Part shown: positions 8,034 to 15,914 of the stretch, piece after piece
How positions within the stretch are numbered: position 1 is the first letter of the stretch
How the letters are laid out: every line of letters begins with the position of its first letter
From: an uncultured Bacilli bacterium
Lineage (GTDB): Bacteria > Bacillota_I > Bacilli_A > RF39 > UBA660
Assembly: GCA_934102055.1 (NCBI GenBank)
Contig: CAKOSE010000006.1
Location: forward strand, 1-48,768
Reading direction: 5' to 3'
DNA length: 48,768 nucleotides
Position numbers and translations under genes: made by a program
Notes under the pieces: generated by a model
What the model saw: only the letters and a program-made list of their open reading frames with translations
Told to the model about the DNA's origin: nothing
The model's database searches: none

Positions 8034-9179
8034 ATGTATAAGGCTTATAAGTTTAGATTGTATCCGAATTGTATTCAAAAAGAATTAATAAATAAGATGT
8101 TTGGATGTACTCGTTTTGTTTATAATTATTATTTAGAAAAAATGAAAAAAGAAGGCTATACATATGCATGTGACAATATTAAAGATTATGTAAGTAACTT
8201 AAAATATAAGTTTGTATTTTTGCAAGAAATTGATAGTATAGTTATAAGAAAAAGTATATTTAATTTAGACTCAGCATATCAGAAAATGTATAAAGAAGGA
8301 AAAGGTATTCCAGTATTTAAGAGTAGATTTGGTAAAAATAGTTATAATACTGATGCAATATATAATACTTATAAAGATAAGCAATATTGCAATATAGAAC
8401 TTGATTTAATAAAAAGACAAGTGAAGTTACCAAAACTTAAATGGGTTAAAATAAGAGGGTACAGAAATAAAACAAAGATACAAGGAAAAACAAAAAGTGC
8501 AACTATATCACGAGATGTTAATGGTAAATATTATGTATCGCTTCTTTATGAAATTCCAGAGGTAGAGGTCTCATCAAACCCAAAAAGTATTGTAGGCTTA
8601 GATTTGGGAGTTAAAAAATTAATAACATTATCAAATGGTATAAGTTATGATAATAATAAATATATACTGAAATATGAAAAAAGAATAAAAACAAAACAAA
8701 GAGAGTTATCAAGAAAAGAGAAAAATAGTAATAATTATTATAAATGTAAAAGAGAACTAGCAAGTTTATATACAAAATTAAAAAACGCAAGAAAATATTA
8801 CATTCATAAAATAACAAAAGAAATAACAGATATTTATGATATTATAGTAACAGAAACACTTCATTCAAAAGAAATGATAATTAAAGGTAAGAAAAATAAT
8901 CTATCAAAAAGTATAAGTGATGCTAGTTTTAATGAAATAATAAGACAACTATTATACAAATGTAAATATAAAGGAAAACAATTTTATAAAGCAAATGAAT
9001 ATTATGTATCATCTAGAATATGTAGTTTATGCGGAAATAGAAATGATGAGTATAAAGATTTAAGTAAAAGAGAGTATAAATGTAATAGTTGTGAACTTAG
9101 AATGGATAGAGATTTAAATGCTAGTATAAATATAATGAATGAAGGAATAAGTATGTATATGAAAGAACTTAGAGTTTAA
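8034..9179 (+). CDS. tnpB: TnpB, RNA-guided nuclease of an IS200/IS605-type element
   Basis: Programmable DNA nuclease ancestral to Cas12, guided by an omega RNA from the element's right end. The start KAYKFRLYPN is canonical. The RuvC residues are all present: Asp in GLDLGVKK (about residue 191), Glu in TETLHSKEM (about 279) and Asp in DRDLNASIN (about 360). The zinc ribbon CSLC...CNSC lies between the last two. So it looks catalytically intact. ATG 8034 is preferred to 8028 because GGGGG (8021-8025) is 8 nt away. No TnpA transposase accompanies it, so movement would need one in trans. It is inserted between spoVIF and ruvA. Confidence 0.93.
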   Translation: MYKAYKFRLYPNCIQKELINKMFGCTRFVYNYYLEKMKKEGYTYACDNIKDYVSNLKYKFVFLQEIDSIVIRKSIFNLDSAYQKMYKEGKGIPVFKSRFGKNSYNTDAIYNTYKDKQYCNIELDLIKRQVKLPKLKWVKIRGYRNKTKIQGKTKSATISRDVNGKYYVSLLYEIPEVEVSSNPKSIVGLDLGVKKLITLSNGISYDNNKYILKYEKRIKTKQRELSRKEKNSNNYYKCKRELASLYTKLKNARKYYIHKITKEITDIYDIIVTETLHSKEMIIKGKKNNLSKSISDASFNEIIRQLLYKCKYKGKQFYKANEYYVSSRICSLCGNRNDEYKDLSKREYKCNSCELRMDRDLNASINIMNEGISMYMKELRV

Positions 9180-9199
9180 AAAAAACAAACAAATATAAA

Positions 9200-9320
9200 A
9201 ATAAAATATAAAGTACGGTAGCGACTATCGGAATTTAAGTCTGTGGAGAATATCAAGAATGATATCTATGAAGCAGAAAAAGAGAACCGTGAGGTTCTCA
9301 AGGTAAGTTTACTTATTTTT
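9200..9320 (+). ncRNA. Omega RNA (reRNA) scaffold and guide at element right end
   Basis: Downstream of tnpB the non-coding stretch has the usual features: ACGGTAGCGACTATCGGAAT, then TCTGTGGAG, an ATATC/GATAT hairpin, TGAAGCAG, and a terminal hairpin GAGAACC (9282-9288)/GGTTCTC (9293-9299). The element probably ends near 9301, so the guide would be the flanking bases from about 9302 onward. Ends are approximate and the 5' end may lie inside tnpB. Confidence 0.75.
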
Positions 9321-9329
9321 TGTTCTGTG

Positions 9330-9354
9330 CAAACACATGTTTGTATGATATAAT
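9330..9354 (+). promoter_or_regulatory. ruvA promoter with SOS-box-like palindrome
   Basis: CAAACACATGTTTG (9330-9343) resembles the Bacillus LexA box (GAAC-N4-GTTC with relaxed ends) and precedes a TATAAT (9349-9354) 18 nt before the ruvA start. ruvAB is SOS-controlled in many bacteria. Confidence 0.5.
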
Positions 9355-9372
9355 GTTTATAGGAGTGATATT

Positions 9373-9924
9373 ATGTACGCATATATGAAAGGAAAAATAA
9401 TTTCCCAAAATTCTAATCAAGTTATTTTAGAAGTTATGGGAATAGGGTATGAAATAAGTGTTTCCAATCCTTATTCTTTTGAAATCGACAAAGATGCAAT
9501 TATCTATATTTATGAACACATCAGAGAAGATGAACACACTTTATATGGCTTTAAGGATATTCATGAAAAAGAACTATTCCTTAAGCTAATCAATGTCAAA
9601 GGACTTGGCCCAAAAATGGCATTACCAATGTTTGCAACAGGTTCTATTAATGGCATAGTTGATGCAATCGAAAGGGAAAACATATTATATTTAAAAAAAT
9701 TCCCAAAAATAGGAGATAAAGTAGCAAAACAAATTATCCTTGATTTAAAAGGAAAATTATCACAAATAGATTCAAGTGCAGGAGACAGCAAAGAAGAACT
9801 TATCGAAGTACTTAAAGGTCTTGGTTATAAAGACAAAGACTTCAAAGGAATAATTTCTAAAGTTGATGGTTCTAAATCCATAGAAGAACAAGTAAAAGAA
9901 TCATTAAAGTTATTATTAAAGTAG
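9373..9924 (+). CDS. ruvA: Holliday junction branch migration protein RuvA
   Basis: Binds four-way junctions and loads RuvB helicase during recombinational repair. The OB-fold start (MKGKIISQNSNQVILEVMGIGYEI), the REDEHTLYGF motif, the helix-hairpin-helix region (LINVKGLGPKMA; FPKIGDKVAKQIILDLKGK) and a short C-terminal domain that contacts RuvB are present. At 183 residues it is slightly shorter than usual because the linker before domain III is short. First of the ruvA-tdk-ruvB cluster; the TnpB element sits immediately upstream. Confidence 0.95.
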   Translation: MYAYMKGKIISQNSNQVILEVMGIGYEISVSNPYSFEIDKDAIIYIYEHIREDEHTLYGFKDIHEKELFLKLINVKGLGPKMALPMFATGSINGIVDAIERENILYLKKFPKIGDKVAKQIILDLKGKLSQIDSSAGDSKEELIEVLKGLGYKDKDFKGIISKVDGSKSIEEQVKESLKLLLK

Positions 9925-9933
9925 GTGATATAA

Positions 9934-10545
9934 ATGGCAAAAATGCATTTTAAATACGCCAGCATGAATTCTGGTAAAAGTATTGATTTAATTAGAACAG
10001 CTTATAACTATGAAGAAAACGGATATAAAACACTAATAATATCTCCAAATGTTAAGATGGACTCCAGTTGTTATGTCTCATCTAGAATCGGTCTAAGTAA
10101 ACAAGCAGATATTCTTCTTTTATATTCAGATAGCGTTTTAGAAGTCCTTAAAGGAAAACTTTCTAATATTTCCGTTATTCTAGTAGATGAAGCCCAGTTC
10201 TTATCATCAAAACAAGTATCAGAATTATTTCTCATTTCTAAAGCCGTTGACATTCCAGTTATTTGTTATGGACTTAGAACAAATTTCAAGATGGAAAGTT
10301 TCGCCGGAAGCAAAAGATTACTTGAACTAGCAGAAGTCTTAGAAGAATTAACCACTCTTTGTGAATGTGGTAAAATTGCTAGATTTGTCGGTCGAAAAGT
10401 TGGAAATAAGTTTGTTAAAGACGGAGAAGAAGTAATTATAAAAGGAACAGATAATGTTAGCTATGTTCCTTTATGTGGAGCCTGTTATTTAAGTAAAGTA
10501 GAAAAAATAGATTTATCTAGTGTAAAAACTAAGCTTATTAACTAA
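9934..10545 (+). CDS. tdk: Thymidine kinase
   Basis: Type II thymidine kinase, phosphorylating thymidine to dTMP for salvage. The P-loop is SMNSGKS (about residues 11-17), DEAQFL gives the Walker B, and the LRTNFKMESFAGSKRL lasso-type loop and VSYVPLC substrate segment are present. Cysteines in CECG and CGACY form the structural zinc site. Length 203 is typical. It is placed unusually between ruvA and ruvB, nine bases after ruvA, so it should share the DNA-damage-type promoter. Confidence 0.93.
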   Translation: MAKMHFKYASMNSGKSIDLIRTAYNYEENGYKTLIISPNVKMDSSCYVSSRIGLSKQADILLLYSDSVLEVLKGKLSNISVILVDEAQFLSSKQVSELFLISKAVDIPVICYGLRTNFKMESFAGSKRLLELAEVLEELTTLCECGKIARFVGRKVGNKFVKDGEEVIIKGTDNVSYVPLCGACYLSKVEKIDLSSVKTKLIN

Positions 10546-10563
10546 ATTCTAGGAGGTAAAATT

Positions 10564-11538
10564 ATGGATGAAGAAAAAGTTGAACAATCGATAAGACCTG
10601 CACTTATTGATGAGTACATAGGACAATCTGAAGTAAAAGAAAATATGAAAGTTTTTATCGAAGCTGCCAAAATGAGAGGGGAGTCTCTTGATCATGTTCT
10701 TTTATATGGCCCCCCTGGACTAGGAAAAACTACTATGGCTTATATTATTGCCAATGAACTTGGGGTCAATATAAAAACCGCAAGTGGTCCCTCAATAGAA
10801 AAGTCTGGGGATCTTGCCGCCATTTTATCATCACTAGAACCTGGAGACGTTTTATTTATCGACGAAATCCATCGTGTTCCCAGATTCATAGAAGAAATAC
10901 TTTATCCAGCTATGGAAGACTTCACCCTAGATATAATAATTGGCAGCGAAGGCTCTACCAGAAACATTAAAATAGATTTACCACCATTCACCCTAGTTGG
11001 AGCAACAACAAAGGCTGGTGATTTAACCTCACCCCTAAGAGACAGATTTGGTATTGTTAATAAACTTCAGTATTATACTGAAGAAGAACTTACCTCAATA
11101 ATTAACAGAACTAGTAAAGTACTAGGATCAAGTATCGATGAAGAAGCCGCTAAATCGCTTGCCACTCGTAGTAGAGGTACTCCAAGAATAGCAAACAAAC
11201 TTTTTCGAAGAGTTAGAGACTTTGCACTAGTCGAAGGAAAGTCAGTTATAGATTTAGATGTCACTAATAAAGCCCTTGATAGATTAAAAATCGATAAAAT
11301 TGGTCTAGACGAAACTGATAAAGAAATTTTACTCACTATAATAGATAAATTTAATGGTGGCCCAGTTGGTATTGAATCCCTAGCAACAGCAGTCGGAGAA
11401 GAAACTTCCACCATCGAAGATATGTATGAACCATTTTTAATCCAAAAAGGTATGATCAAAAGAACATCAAGAGGAAGAATTGCAACCCAAAAAGCCTATG
11501 AATACTTTGGAAAATTTAGACAGGGAAGCTTATTTTAG
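10564..11538 (+). CDS. ruvB: Holliday junction helicase motor RuvB
   Basis: AAA+ ATPase that drives branch migration with RuvA. Opening IRPALIDEYIGQ, Walker A GPPGLGKTT (about residues 50-58), Walker B FIDEIHR, sensor motif GATTKAGDLTSPLRDRFG and the winged-helix C-terminus (GPVGIESLATAVGEE) are intact. Length 324 is normal. AGGAGG precedes the ATG. RuvC is not in the cluster, as is usual in Bacillota, where RecU takes its place. Confidence 0.97.
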   Translation: MDEEKVEQSIRPALIDEYIGQSEVKENMKVFIEAAKMRGESLDHVLLYGPPGLGKTTMAYIIANELGVNIKTASGPSIEKSGDLAAILSSLEPGDVLFIDEIHRVPRFIEEILYPAMEDFTLDIIIGSEGSTRNIKIDLPPFTLVGATTKAGDLTSPLRDRFGIVNKLQYYTEEELTSIINRTSKVLGSSIDEEAAKSLATRSRGTPRIANKLFRRVRDFALVEGKSVIDLDVTNKALDRLKIDKIGLDETDKEILLTIIDKFNGGPVGIESLATAVGEETSTIEDMYEPFLIQKGMIKRTSRGRIATQKAYEYFGKFRQGSLF

Positions 11539-11546
11539 AGGTAAAC

Positions 11547-12185
11547 ATGATACTAGAATTAAACAACAAATCTTACGATATAGATATAATTTATAAAAAC
11601 AACAAAAACATGTACCTTAGAATCAAAGATAACTTAAAAATAGTAGTAACAGCACCAAAAGGAACATCTCTCTCATTCATTAAAAAGTTCATTAATTCTA
11701 ACATAGATTATATAAACAAAGTTATTCAAAAAAAAGAAGCAATAAAAAACAAGAAAACAGGTAAATTCGAATATATGGGAAAGCTTTACGATAAATGCAT
11801 GATAAATGATAAAAGTATCTACTTCGGAGATTCCCGTGTTTTCATAGGAACAGAAGTAAACATTGACACTTGGTATAGAAAACGTGCCAAAGAAGTCTTT
11901 ACCAATTGCTATGAAGAATGCTTTTCAAAATTTAAAGAATCAAAAACAAAACCAGTACTAAAAATAAGAAAGATGACAAGTAAATGGGGTGTCTGTAATA
12001 TAACAAGTAATACAATTACATTAAACATAGAACTAATCAAATACGACTATAAATATCTAAACTACGTCATATTTCACGAACTTTGTCACTTAAAACACCA
12101 CGATCACTCAAAAAAATTTTGGTCATTAGTAGAAACCTATATTCCAGATTATAAAAATATAAGAAAAGAAATGAAAAATTTATAA
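11547..12185 (+). CDS. YgjP-like M48-type metallopeptidase (DUF45)
   Basis: Contains the zincin site HELCHLKHHDHSKKFW near residues 171-186 with the second His and a following acidic helix, in the typical YgjP/WLM arrangement. Upstream are TSKWGVCN and TLNIELIKY, the strand segments that precede the motif in this family. The 212-residue protein has no membrane segment. Substrate unknown. It starts 9 nt after ruvB and is itself followed after 9 nt by the SpoU methyltransferase gene, so it is part of the same operon. Confidence 0.88.
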   Translation: MILELNNKSYDIDIIYKNNKNMYLRIKDNLKIVVTAPKGTSLSFIKKFINSNIDYINKVIQKKEAIKNKKTGKFEYMGKLYDKCMINDKSIYFGDSRVFIGTEVNIDTWYRKRAKEVFTNCYEECFSKFKESKTKPVLKIRKMTSKWGVCNITSNTITLNIELIKYDYKYLNYVIFHELCHLKHHDHSKKFWSLVETYIPDYKNIRKEMKNL

Positions 12186-12194
12186 GGAGAAATT

Positions 12195-12923
12195 ATGTTA
12201 ATAGAAAGTGTTGAAAATAAAAAAATAAAATACATCACGAAACTAAAACAAAAAAAATATCGTGATAGCGAAGGAAAATTCATCGTAGAAACATTAAACC
12301 TAATCAAAGAAGCATATTTATCCAAAGTTCTAGAAGAAGTATATGTCCTAGAAGGAGAAACCTTGCCCTTTGATGTAAATTGTCCTGTAAATTATATAAC
12401 AGATAAAGTAATGAATAAAATAAAAAACATTAACACTTCCAGTTTTATTGGCATAGTACGTAAAGAAAACAAGTTAAATCAAAATGGAAAAAAATATCTA
12501 ATGCTTGATAAAATAAGTGATCCAGGCAATTTAGGAACCATAATAAGAAGTGCTGTTGCCTTTTCAGTAGATAACATCATCCTATCCCCAGACTGTTGTG
12601 ATGTATATAACGATAAAACAATCAGAGCAAGTGAAGGAGCAATCTTCAAAATAAACATAATAAAAGAAGACTTAGTAAAAGCAATTAATAAATTAAAAAA
12701 ACAAAATATTCCCATATATGGAACAGATGTTAGAAATGGCATCGATGTTAGAAATATTAATAACAACAGTTTTTGTGTTGTAATGGGAAACGAAGGAAAC
12801 GGAATAAGCGAAAAAGTAAAACAAATAATAGATAAAAACATTTATATAAAAACAAGTACTGTAGAAAGTCTAAACGTCGGAGTAGCAACCAGCATTATTC
12901 TTTATGAACTAAGCAACAAATAA
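12195..12923 (+). CDS. TrmH/SpoU-family RNA 2'-O-methyltransferase
   Basis: SPOUT-class methyltransferase that uses SAM to methylate ribose in tRNA or rRNA. The N-terminal substrate-binding domain (KIKYITKLKQKKYRDSEGKFIVE) is followed by the knotted catalytic domain with motif 1 (DPGNLGTIIRSA, about residues 111-122), motif 2 (VMGNEGNGIS) and motif 3 (LNVGVATSIILYEL). Length 242 matches the YsgA/RlmB-like group; which nucleotide it modifies cannot be told. Last gene of the ruv operon, followed by a 116-bp gap before spoIIAA. Confidence 0.92.
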   Translation: MLIESVENKKIKYITKLKQKKYRDSEGKFIVETLNLIKEAYLSKVLEEVYVLEGETLPFDVNCPVNYITDKVMNKIKNINTSSFIGIVRKENKLNQNGKKYLMLDKISDPGNLGTIIRSAVAFSVDNIILSPDCCDVYNDKTIRASEGAIFKINIIKEDLVKAINKLKKQNIPIYGTDVRNGIDVRNINNNSFCVVMGNEGNGISEKVKQIIDKNIYIKTSTVESLNVGVATSIILYELSNK

Positions 12924-13039
12924 ACTATTCTAACAATATTTTACTAGAAAAATGTCACATTAATTATATAACTAAGTTCAATAATCGACATAATAGTTTT
13001 TTCCTCTTTGGTATATTTAGTAAACAAAGGAGGAGATTT

Positions 13040-13375
13040 ATGTTAGATATTGATATGGAATTTAAACAAGGTATCTTACTAGTTAGACTTAAAGGAATCC
13101 TAAACGGTGACACCGTTAATCTCTTCAAAAGTGATTTTGAAATGGTCATAAAAGATAACGGTATAAAATACGTCTTACTCAACCTAAAAGGTCTTAACTA
13201 CATTGATAATTATGGTCTTGAAGTTATAAAAAAATGCTATAGTGAAATAATAAGACACAAAGGAAAACTAATCCTATGCGGAATAGAACGTCTTTTCTCA
13301 TACAACAAAAAAATATTTGAAAACTTATATCAAGTAAACGAAGAAATCATGGCCTATGAGGTTATAAACATATGA
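13040..13375 (+). CDS. spoIIAA: SpoIIAA-like STAS protein, phosphosite missing
   Basis: STAS-domain anti-anti-sigma factor. In Bacillus, SpoIIAA is controlled by SpoIIAB-dependent phosphorylation of a serine in the DSSG loop and frees sigma-F from SpoIIAB. The 111 residues cover the whole fold (IDMEFKQGILLVRLKGILN at the start). But the loop reads Asp56-Asn57-Tyr58-Gly59 (IDNYGLEVI), so both serines are replaced. The next gene, overlapping by 4 bp, is the sigma factor; spoIIAB, normally between them, is absent. Synteny with spoVA genes supports the identity. The protein may bind something else or act without phosphorylation. Confidence 0.85.
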   Translation: MLDIDMEFKQGILLVRLKGILNGDTVNLFKSDFEMVIKDNGIKYVLLNLKGLNYIDNYGLEVIKKCYSEIIRHKGKLILCGIERLFSYNKKIFENLYQVNEEIMAYEVINI

Positions 13376-14022
13376 CAGATAAAACAAATATGCTTCTTGA
13401 AAACGAGAAGATTGTCTATTCCATAATTAACAAATATACTTATTATTTTGACAAAGACGACCTGTATCAAGTAGGTATGATGGGACTTTTAGACGCATAC
13501 GAAAACTATAAAAGTGATAAAAACACCAAGTTTTCCTCTTTCGCATACTTCTACGTGCTTGGAAAAGTAAAAGAATATATAAGAAAATCAAACGTATTAA
13601 AAGTCAGTAAAGAACTAGTTAAACTAAATACCTCGATCAACAAAGCAAGAGAGGCACTTATGCAAAAACTAGGATACATCCCAAGTGATGACGAAATAGC
13701 ACTATTCCTTGAAATAGATGTCAATAAAATTACTGAAGCCAAAAATGCCAATAACCTAGTCATGTCCCTAGATAGCGAAAACGAAGACGATATCAAACTA
13801 TATGACACCCTAGGATACACAGAAAACTGTTATAGAGAAGACATCCTAGATTTAAAATCAGAACTAAGCAACTTAAATGACTTCGAAAGAGATCTAATCA
13901 CAAAAAGATATGAACAAGGACTAACCCAAAGCGAAGTATCAAAAGAACTAGGTATCAATCAAGTAAAAGTATCACGAGAAGAAAAACAAATCCTAACAAG
14001 ACTAAGAACAAGACTCAAGTAG
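13372..14022 (+). CDS. sigF: Forespore sigma factor SigF
   Basis: Sigma-70 family factor (216 residues) with region 2 (DKDDLYQVGMMGLLDAYENY ... FSSFAYFYVLGKVKEYIRK, residues about 23-67), a region 3 (LGYIPSDDEIALFLEID) and region 4 helix-turn-helix (LTQSEVSKELGINQVKVSREEK). Called SigF because it follows spoIIAA and precedes spoVAC/D/E, as in Bacillus. It begins within the stop of spoIIAA (ATGA overlap), so translation is coupled. It is shorter than Bacillus SigF (about 255), chiefly at the N-terminus, and the operon has no anti-sigma SpoIIAB. Confidence 0.85.
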   Translation: MTDKTNMLLENEKIVYSIINKYTYYFDKDDLYQVGMMGLLDAYENYKSDKNTKFSSFAYFYVLGKVKEYIRKSNVLKVSKELVKLNTSINKAREALMQKLGYIPSDDEIALFLEIDVNKITEAKNANNLVMSLDSENEDDIKLYDTLGYTENCYREDILDLKSELSNLNDFERDLITKRYEQGLTQSEVSKELGINQVKVSREEKQILTRLRTRLK

Positions 14023-14033
14023 CCTTGTTTTTT
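14007..14033 (+). terminator. Probable terminator overlapping the end of sigF
   Basis: A short stem AACAAG (14007-14012)/CTTGTT (14024-14029) runs into six T. It would separate sigF from the later spoVA genes. Confidence 0.5.
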
Positions 14034-14078
14034 GTATAAAAAAAACAAAACTCATCATAATAGAAATGGGAGGAATTT

Positions 14079-14519
14079 ATGGAAATAAAAAAATATCAAA
14101 AAATAGTAGATAAGCACTCTTCTAGTGATAACAAAGGATTAAATCTATTTAGCACCTTTATAACCGGAGGTTTACTTGGACTACTAGGCAACTTTTTAAT
14201 TGATTTTTACTCTTATGCTTTTCATATTTCTAAAGTATTATCCAGTTCCCTTATGTTAGTAACCTTTATATTTCTAGCTTGTCTTTTAACAGGATTTGGT
14301 GTTTTCGATAAACTTGTCCAAAAAGGCAAAATGGGATTAATTATCCCCATAACAGGATTCGCTCATTCAATTCAAAGTGCCATTTTAGACTATAAAAACG
14401 AAGGACCAGTATATGGCTTCGGTTCAAATGTATTCAAACTAGCAGGATCCGTCATTCTATATGGAGTAGTTTCAGCATATGTTTTTGCAATTATAAGATT
14501 CTTATTTTTTGGAGGTTAA
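14079..14519 (+). CDS. spoVAC: Stage V sporulation protein AC
   Basis: Membrane component of the SpoVA channel that moves dipicolinic acid into the forespore and lets it out on germination. The 146 residues hold four hydrophobic stretches, and the central GKMGLIIPITGFAHSIQSAILDYKNEGPVYGFGSNVFKLAGSVILYG is the family signature region. Begins a three-gene block (spoVAC-spoVAD-spoVAE) without spoVAA, spoVAB or spoVAF. AGGAGG-like GGGAGG precedes the start. Confidence 0.95.
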   Translation: MEIKKYQKIVDKHSSSDNKGLNLFSTFITGGLLGLLGNFLIDFYSYAFHISKVLSSSLMLVTFIFLACLLTGFGVFDKLVQKGKMGLIIPITGFAHSIQSAILDYKNEGPVYGFGSNVFKLAGSVILYGVVSAYVFAIIRFLFFGG

Positions 14520-14522
14520 GAT

Positions 14523-15512
14523 ATGACAGGAAAATTTAATAATGTTTATATCCAAGAAACTTCCTTAGTCGGAGGTTTTTTAGAAAGAGATGGACTATAT
14601 AGTAAATACTTTGATAAATGTTATGATAACTATAACATAGATTCATCTTTCGAAATGAGCGAAGTTAAACTATCAAAAGATGCTCTATTACTAATCCTAA
14701 AAAAAGCTAAACTTTCCAAAGAAGATATTTCCCTAATAGTAGGAGGAGATCTGCTTAATCAAATATGTGCAACTAGTTATGCCATATCAACTTCAAGTGT
14801 ACCATTTCTAGGAGTATTCTCAGCATGTGCAACAAGTATGGAAAGTATCATAATCGCTTCAAAATTTATCGAAGATGGTAGTTGTAACAATGCTATTTGT
14901 CTTACCAGTTCCCATAACCTAGCAGAAGAAAAACAATTTAGAAACCCAACAGAATACGGTTATACAAAACCAAAAACTGCAACATTCACATCAACAGGAG
15001 GAGCAGCTATTCTTCTTAGTTCCTCACCTAGTAAAGTAAAAATTTCAAACTATACAATAGGCAAAATTGTTGATATGGGCCAAAACGATCCTAACAATAT
15101 GGGAGCAGTTATGGCCCCTGCAGCAGGAGACACTATATATAAACACCTAACAGACTTAAACATTGAAGCAAGCTACTATGATTTAATCCTAACCGGAGAT
15201 CTAGGTATATATGGAAAAGCAATACTTAAGGATTATATGAAAGAAAATTATAATATCAATCTGAACAATTATGATGATTGTGGTTCAATGATTTACGATA
15301 TGAAAAACCAAAAAGAAATAACTGCCGGAGGCTCAGGCCCTGTAGCAAGTGCCCTTATTAATTATGGTTATATTTACGATATGCTAAAAAAAGGTAAATA
15401 CAAAAAAGTACTATTCGTTACAACAGGAGCTCTCTTTTCTCCAACTTTCCTATTCCAAAAACAAAATATCCTAGGAATAGCACATGCAGTTAGTATGGAG
15501 GCGATAAAATGA
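14523..15512 (+). CDS. spoVAD: Stage V sporulation protein AD
   Basis: Thiolase-fold SpoVA subunit that binds dipicolinic acid in the inner spore membrane complex. Clear family segments: SLVGGFLERDGLYSKYFD at the start, GGDLLNQICATSYA, the thiolase-like Cys in FSACATSMES (about residue 98), EKQFRNPTEYG and DDCGSMIYD. Length 329 is standard. It begins 3 nt after spoVAC and ends overlapping spoVAE by 4 bp, so the three products are made in step. Confidence 0.96.
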   Translation: MTGKFNNVYIQETSLVGGFLERDGLYSKYFDKCYDNYNIDSSFEMSEVKLSKDALLLILKKAKLSKEDISLIVGGDLLNQICATSYAISTSSVPFLGVFSACATSMESIIIASKFIEDGSCNNAICLTSSHNLAEEKQFRNPTEYGYTKPKTATFTSTGGAAILLSSSPSKVKISNYTIGKIVDMGQNDPNNMGAVMAPAAGDTIYKHLTDLNIEASYYDLILTGDLGIYGKAILKDYMKENYNINLNNYDDCGSMIYDMKNQKEITAGGSGPVASALINYGYIYDMLKKGKYKKVLFVTTGALFSPTFLFQKQNILGIAHAVSMEAIK

Positions 15513-15859
15513 CCTATGTTTACTCCTTTCTATTTTGCGGATTTCTTTGCTTAATAGCACAAATAATTATTGATAACACTAAATTATCAGCAGGACATGT
15601 AACCTCCATGTTCGTAGTCTTAGGGGTACTATTAGATGCATTTGATATATATGATAAAATCATTAACCTCGTAGGAGGAGGAGCCCTTCTTCCAATTACC
15701 AGTTTTGGTCATAGTTTAATACATGCAGCACTTCTAAGAGGACAAGAATACGGTTTCTTTGGACTTGCAATGGGTATGTTCGATATGACTGCAACAGGTA
15801 TAACATCAGCAATTGTATTCAGTTTCTTTATAGCCTTAATCTTTAAACCTAAGGATTAG
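15509..15859 (+). CDS. spoVAE: Stage V sporulation protein AE
   Basis: Small membrane subunit of the SpoVA channel, 116 residues with about four hydrophobic helices. LIAQIIIDNTKLSAGHVTSMFVVLGVLLDAFDIYD and GGGALLPITSFGHSLIHAALLRG are diagnostic of the SpoVAEb branch. Start ATG is inside the end of spoVAD with GGAGGCGA upstream. Last gene of the block; a new promoter (TATAAT near 15887) then serves scpA. Confidence 0.95.
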   Translation: MTYVYSFLFCGFLCLIAQIIIDNTKLSAGHVTSMFVVLGVLLDAFDIYDKIINLVGGGALLPITSFGHSLIHAALLRGQEYGFFGLAMGMFDMTATGITSAIVFSFFIALIFKPKD

Positions 15860-15914
15860 GGCTTTTGTTTAGCACTTTTTTTTGATATAATTATTATGGC
15901 TTAAAGGTGATTAT

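Noticed and set aside
8028..9179. Cas12-type CRISPR nuclease
   Set aside because: Size, the KAYKFRLYPN start and the downstream omega RNA identify TnpB; there is no array nearby.
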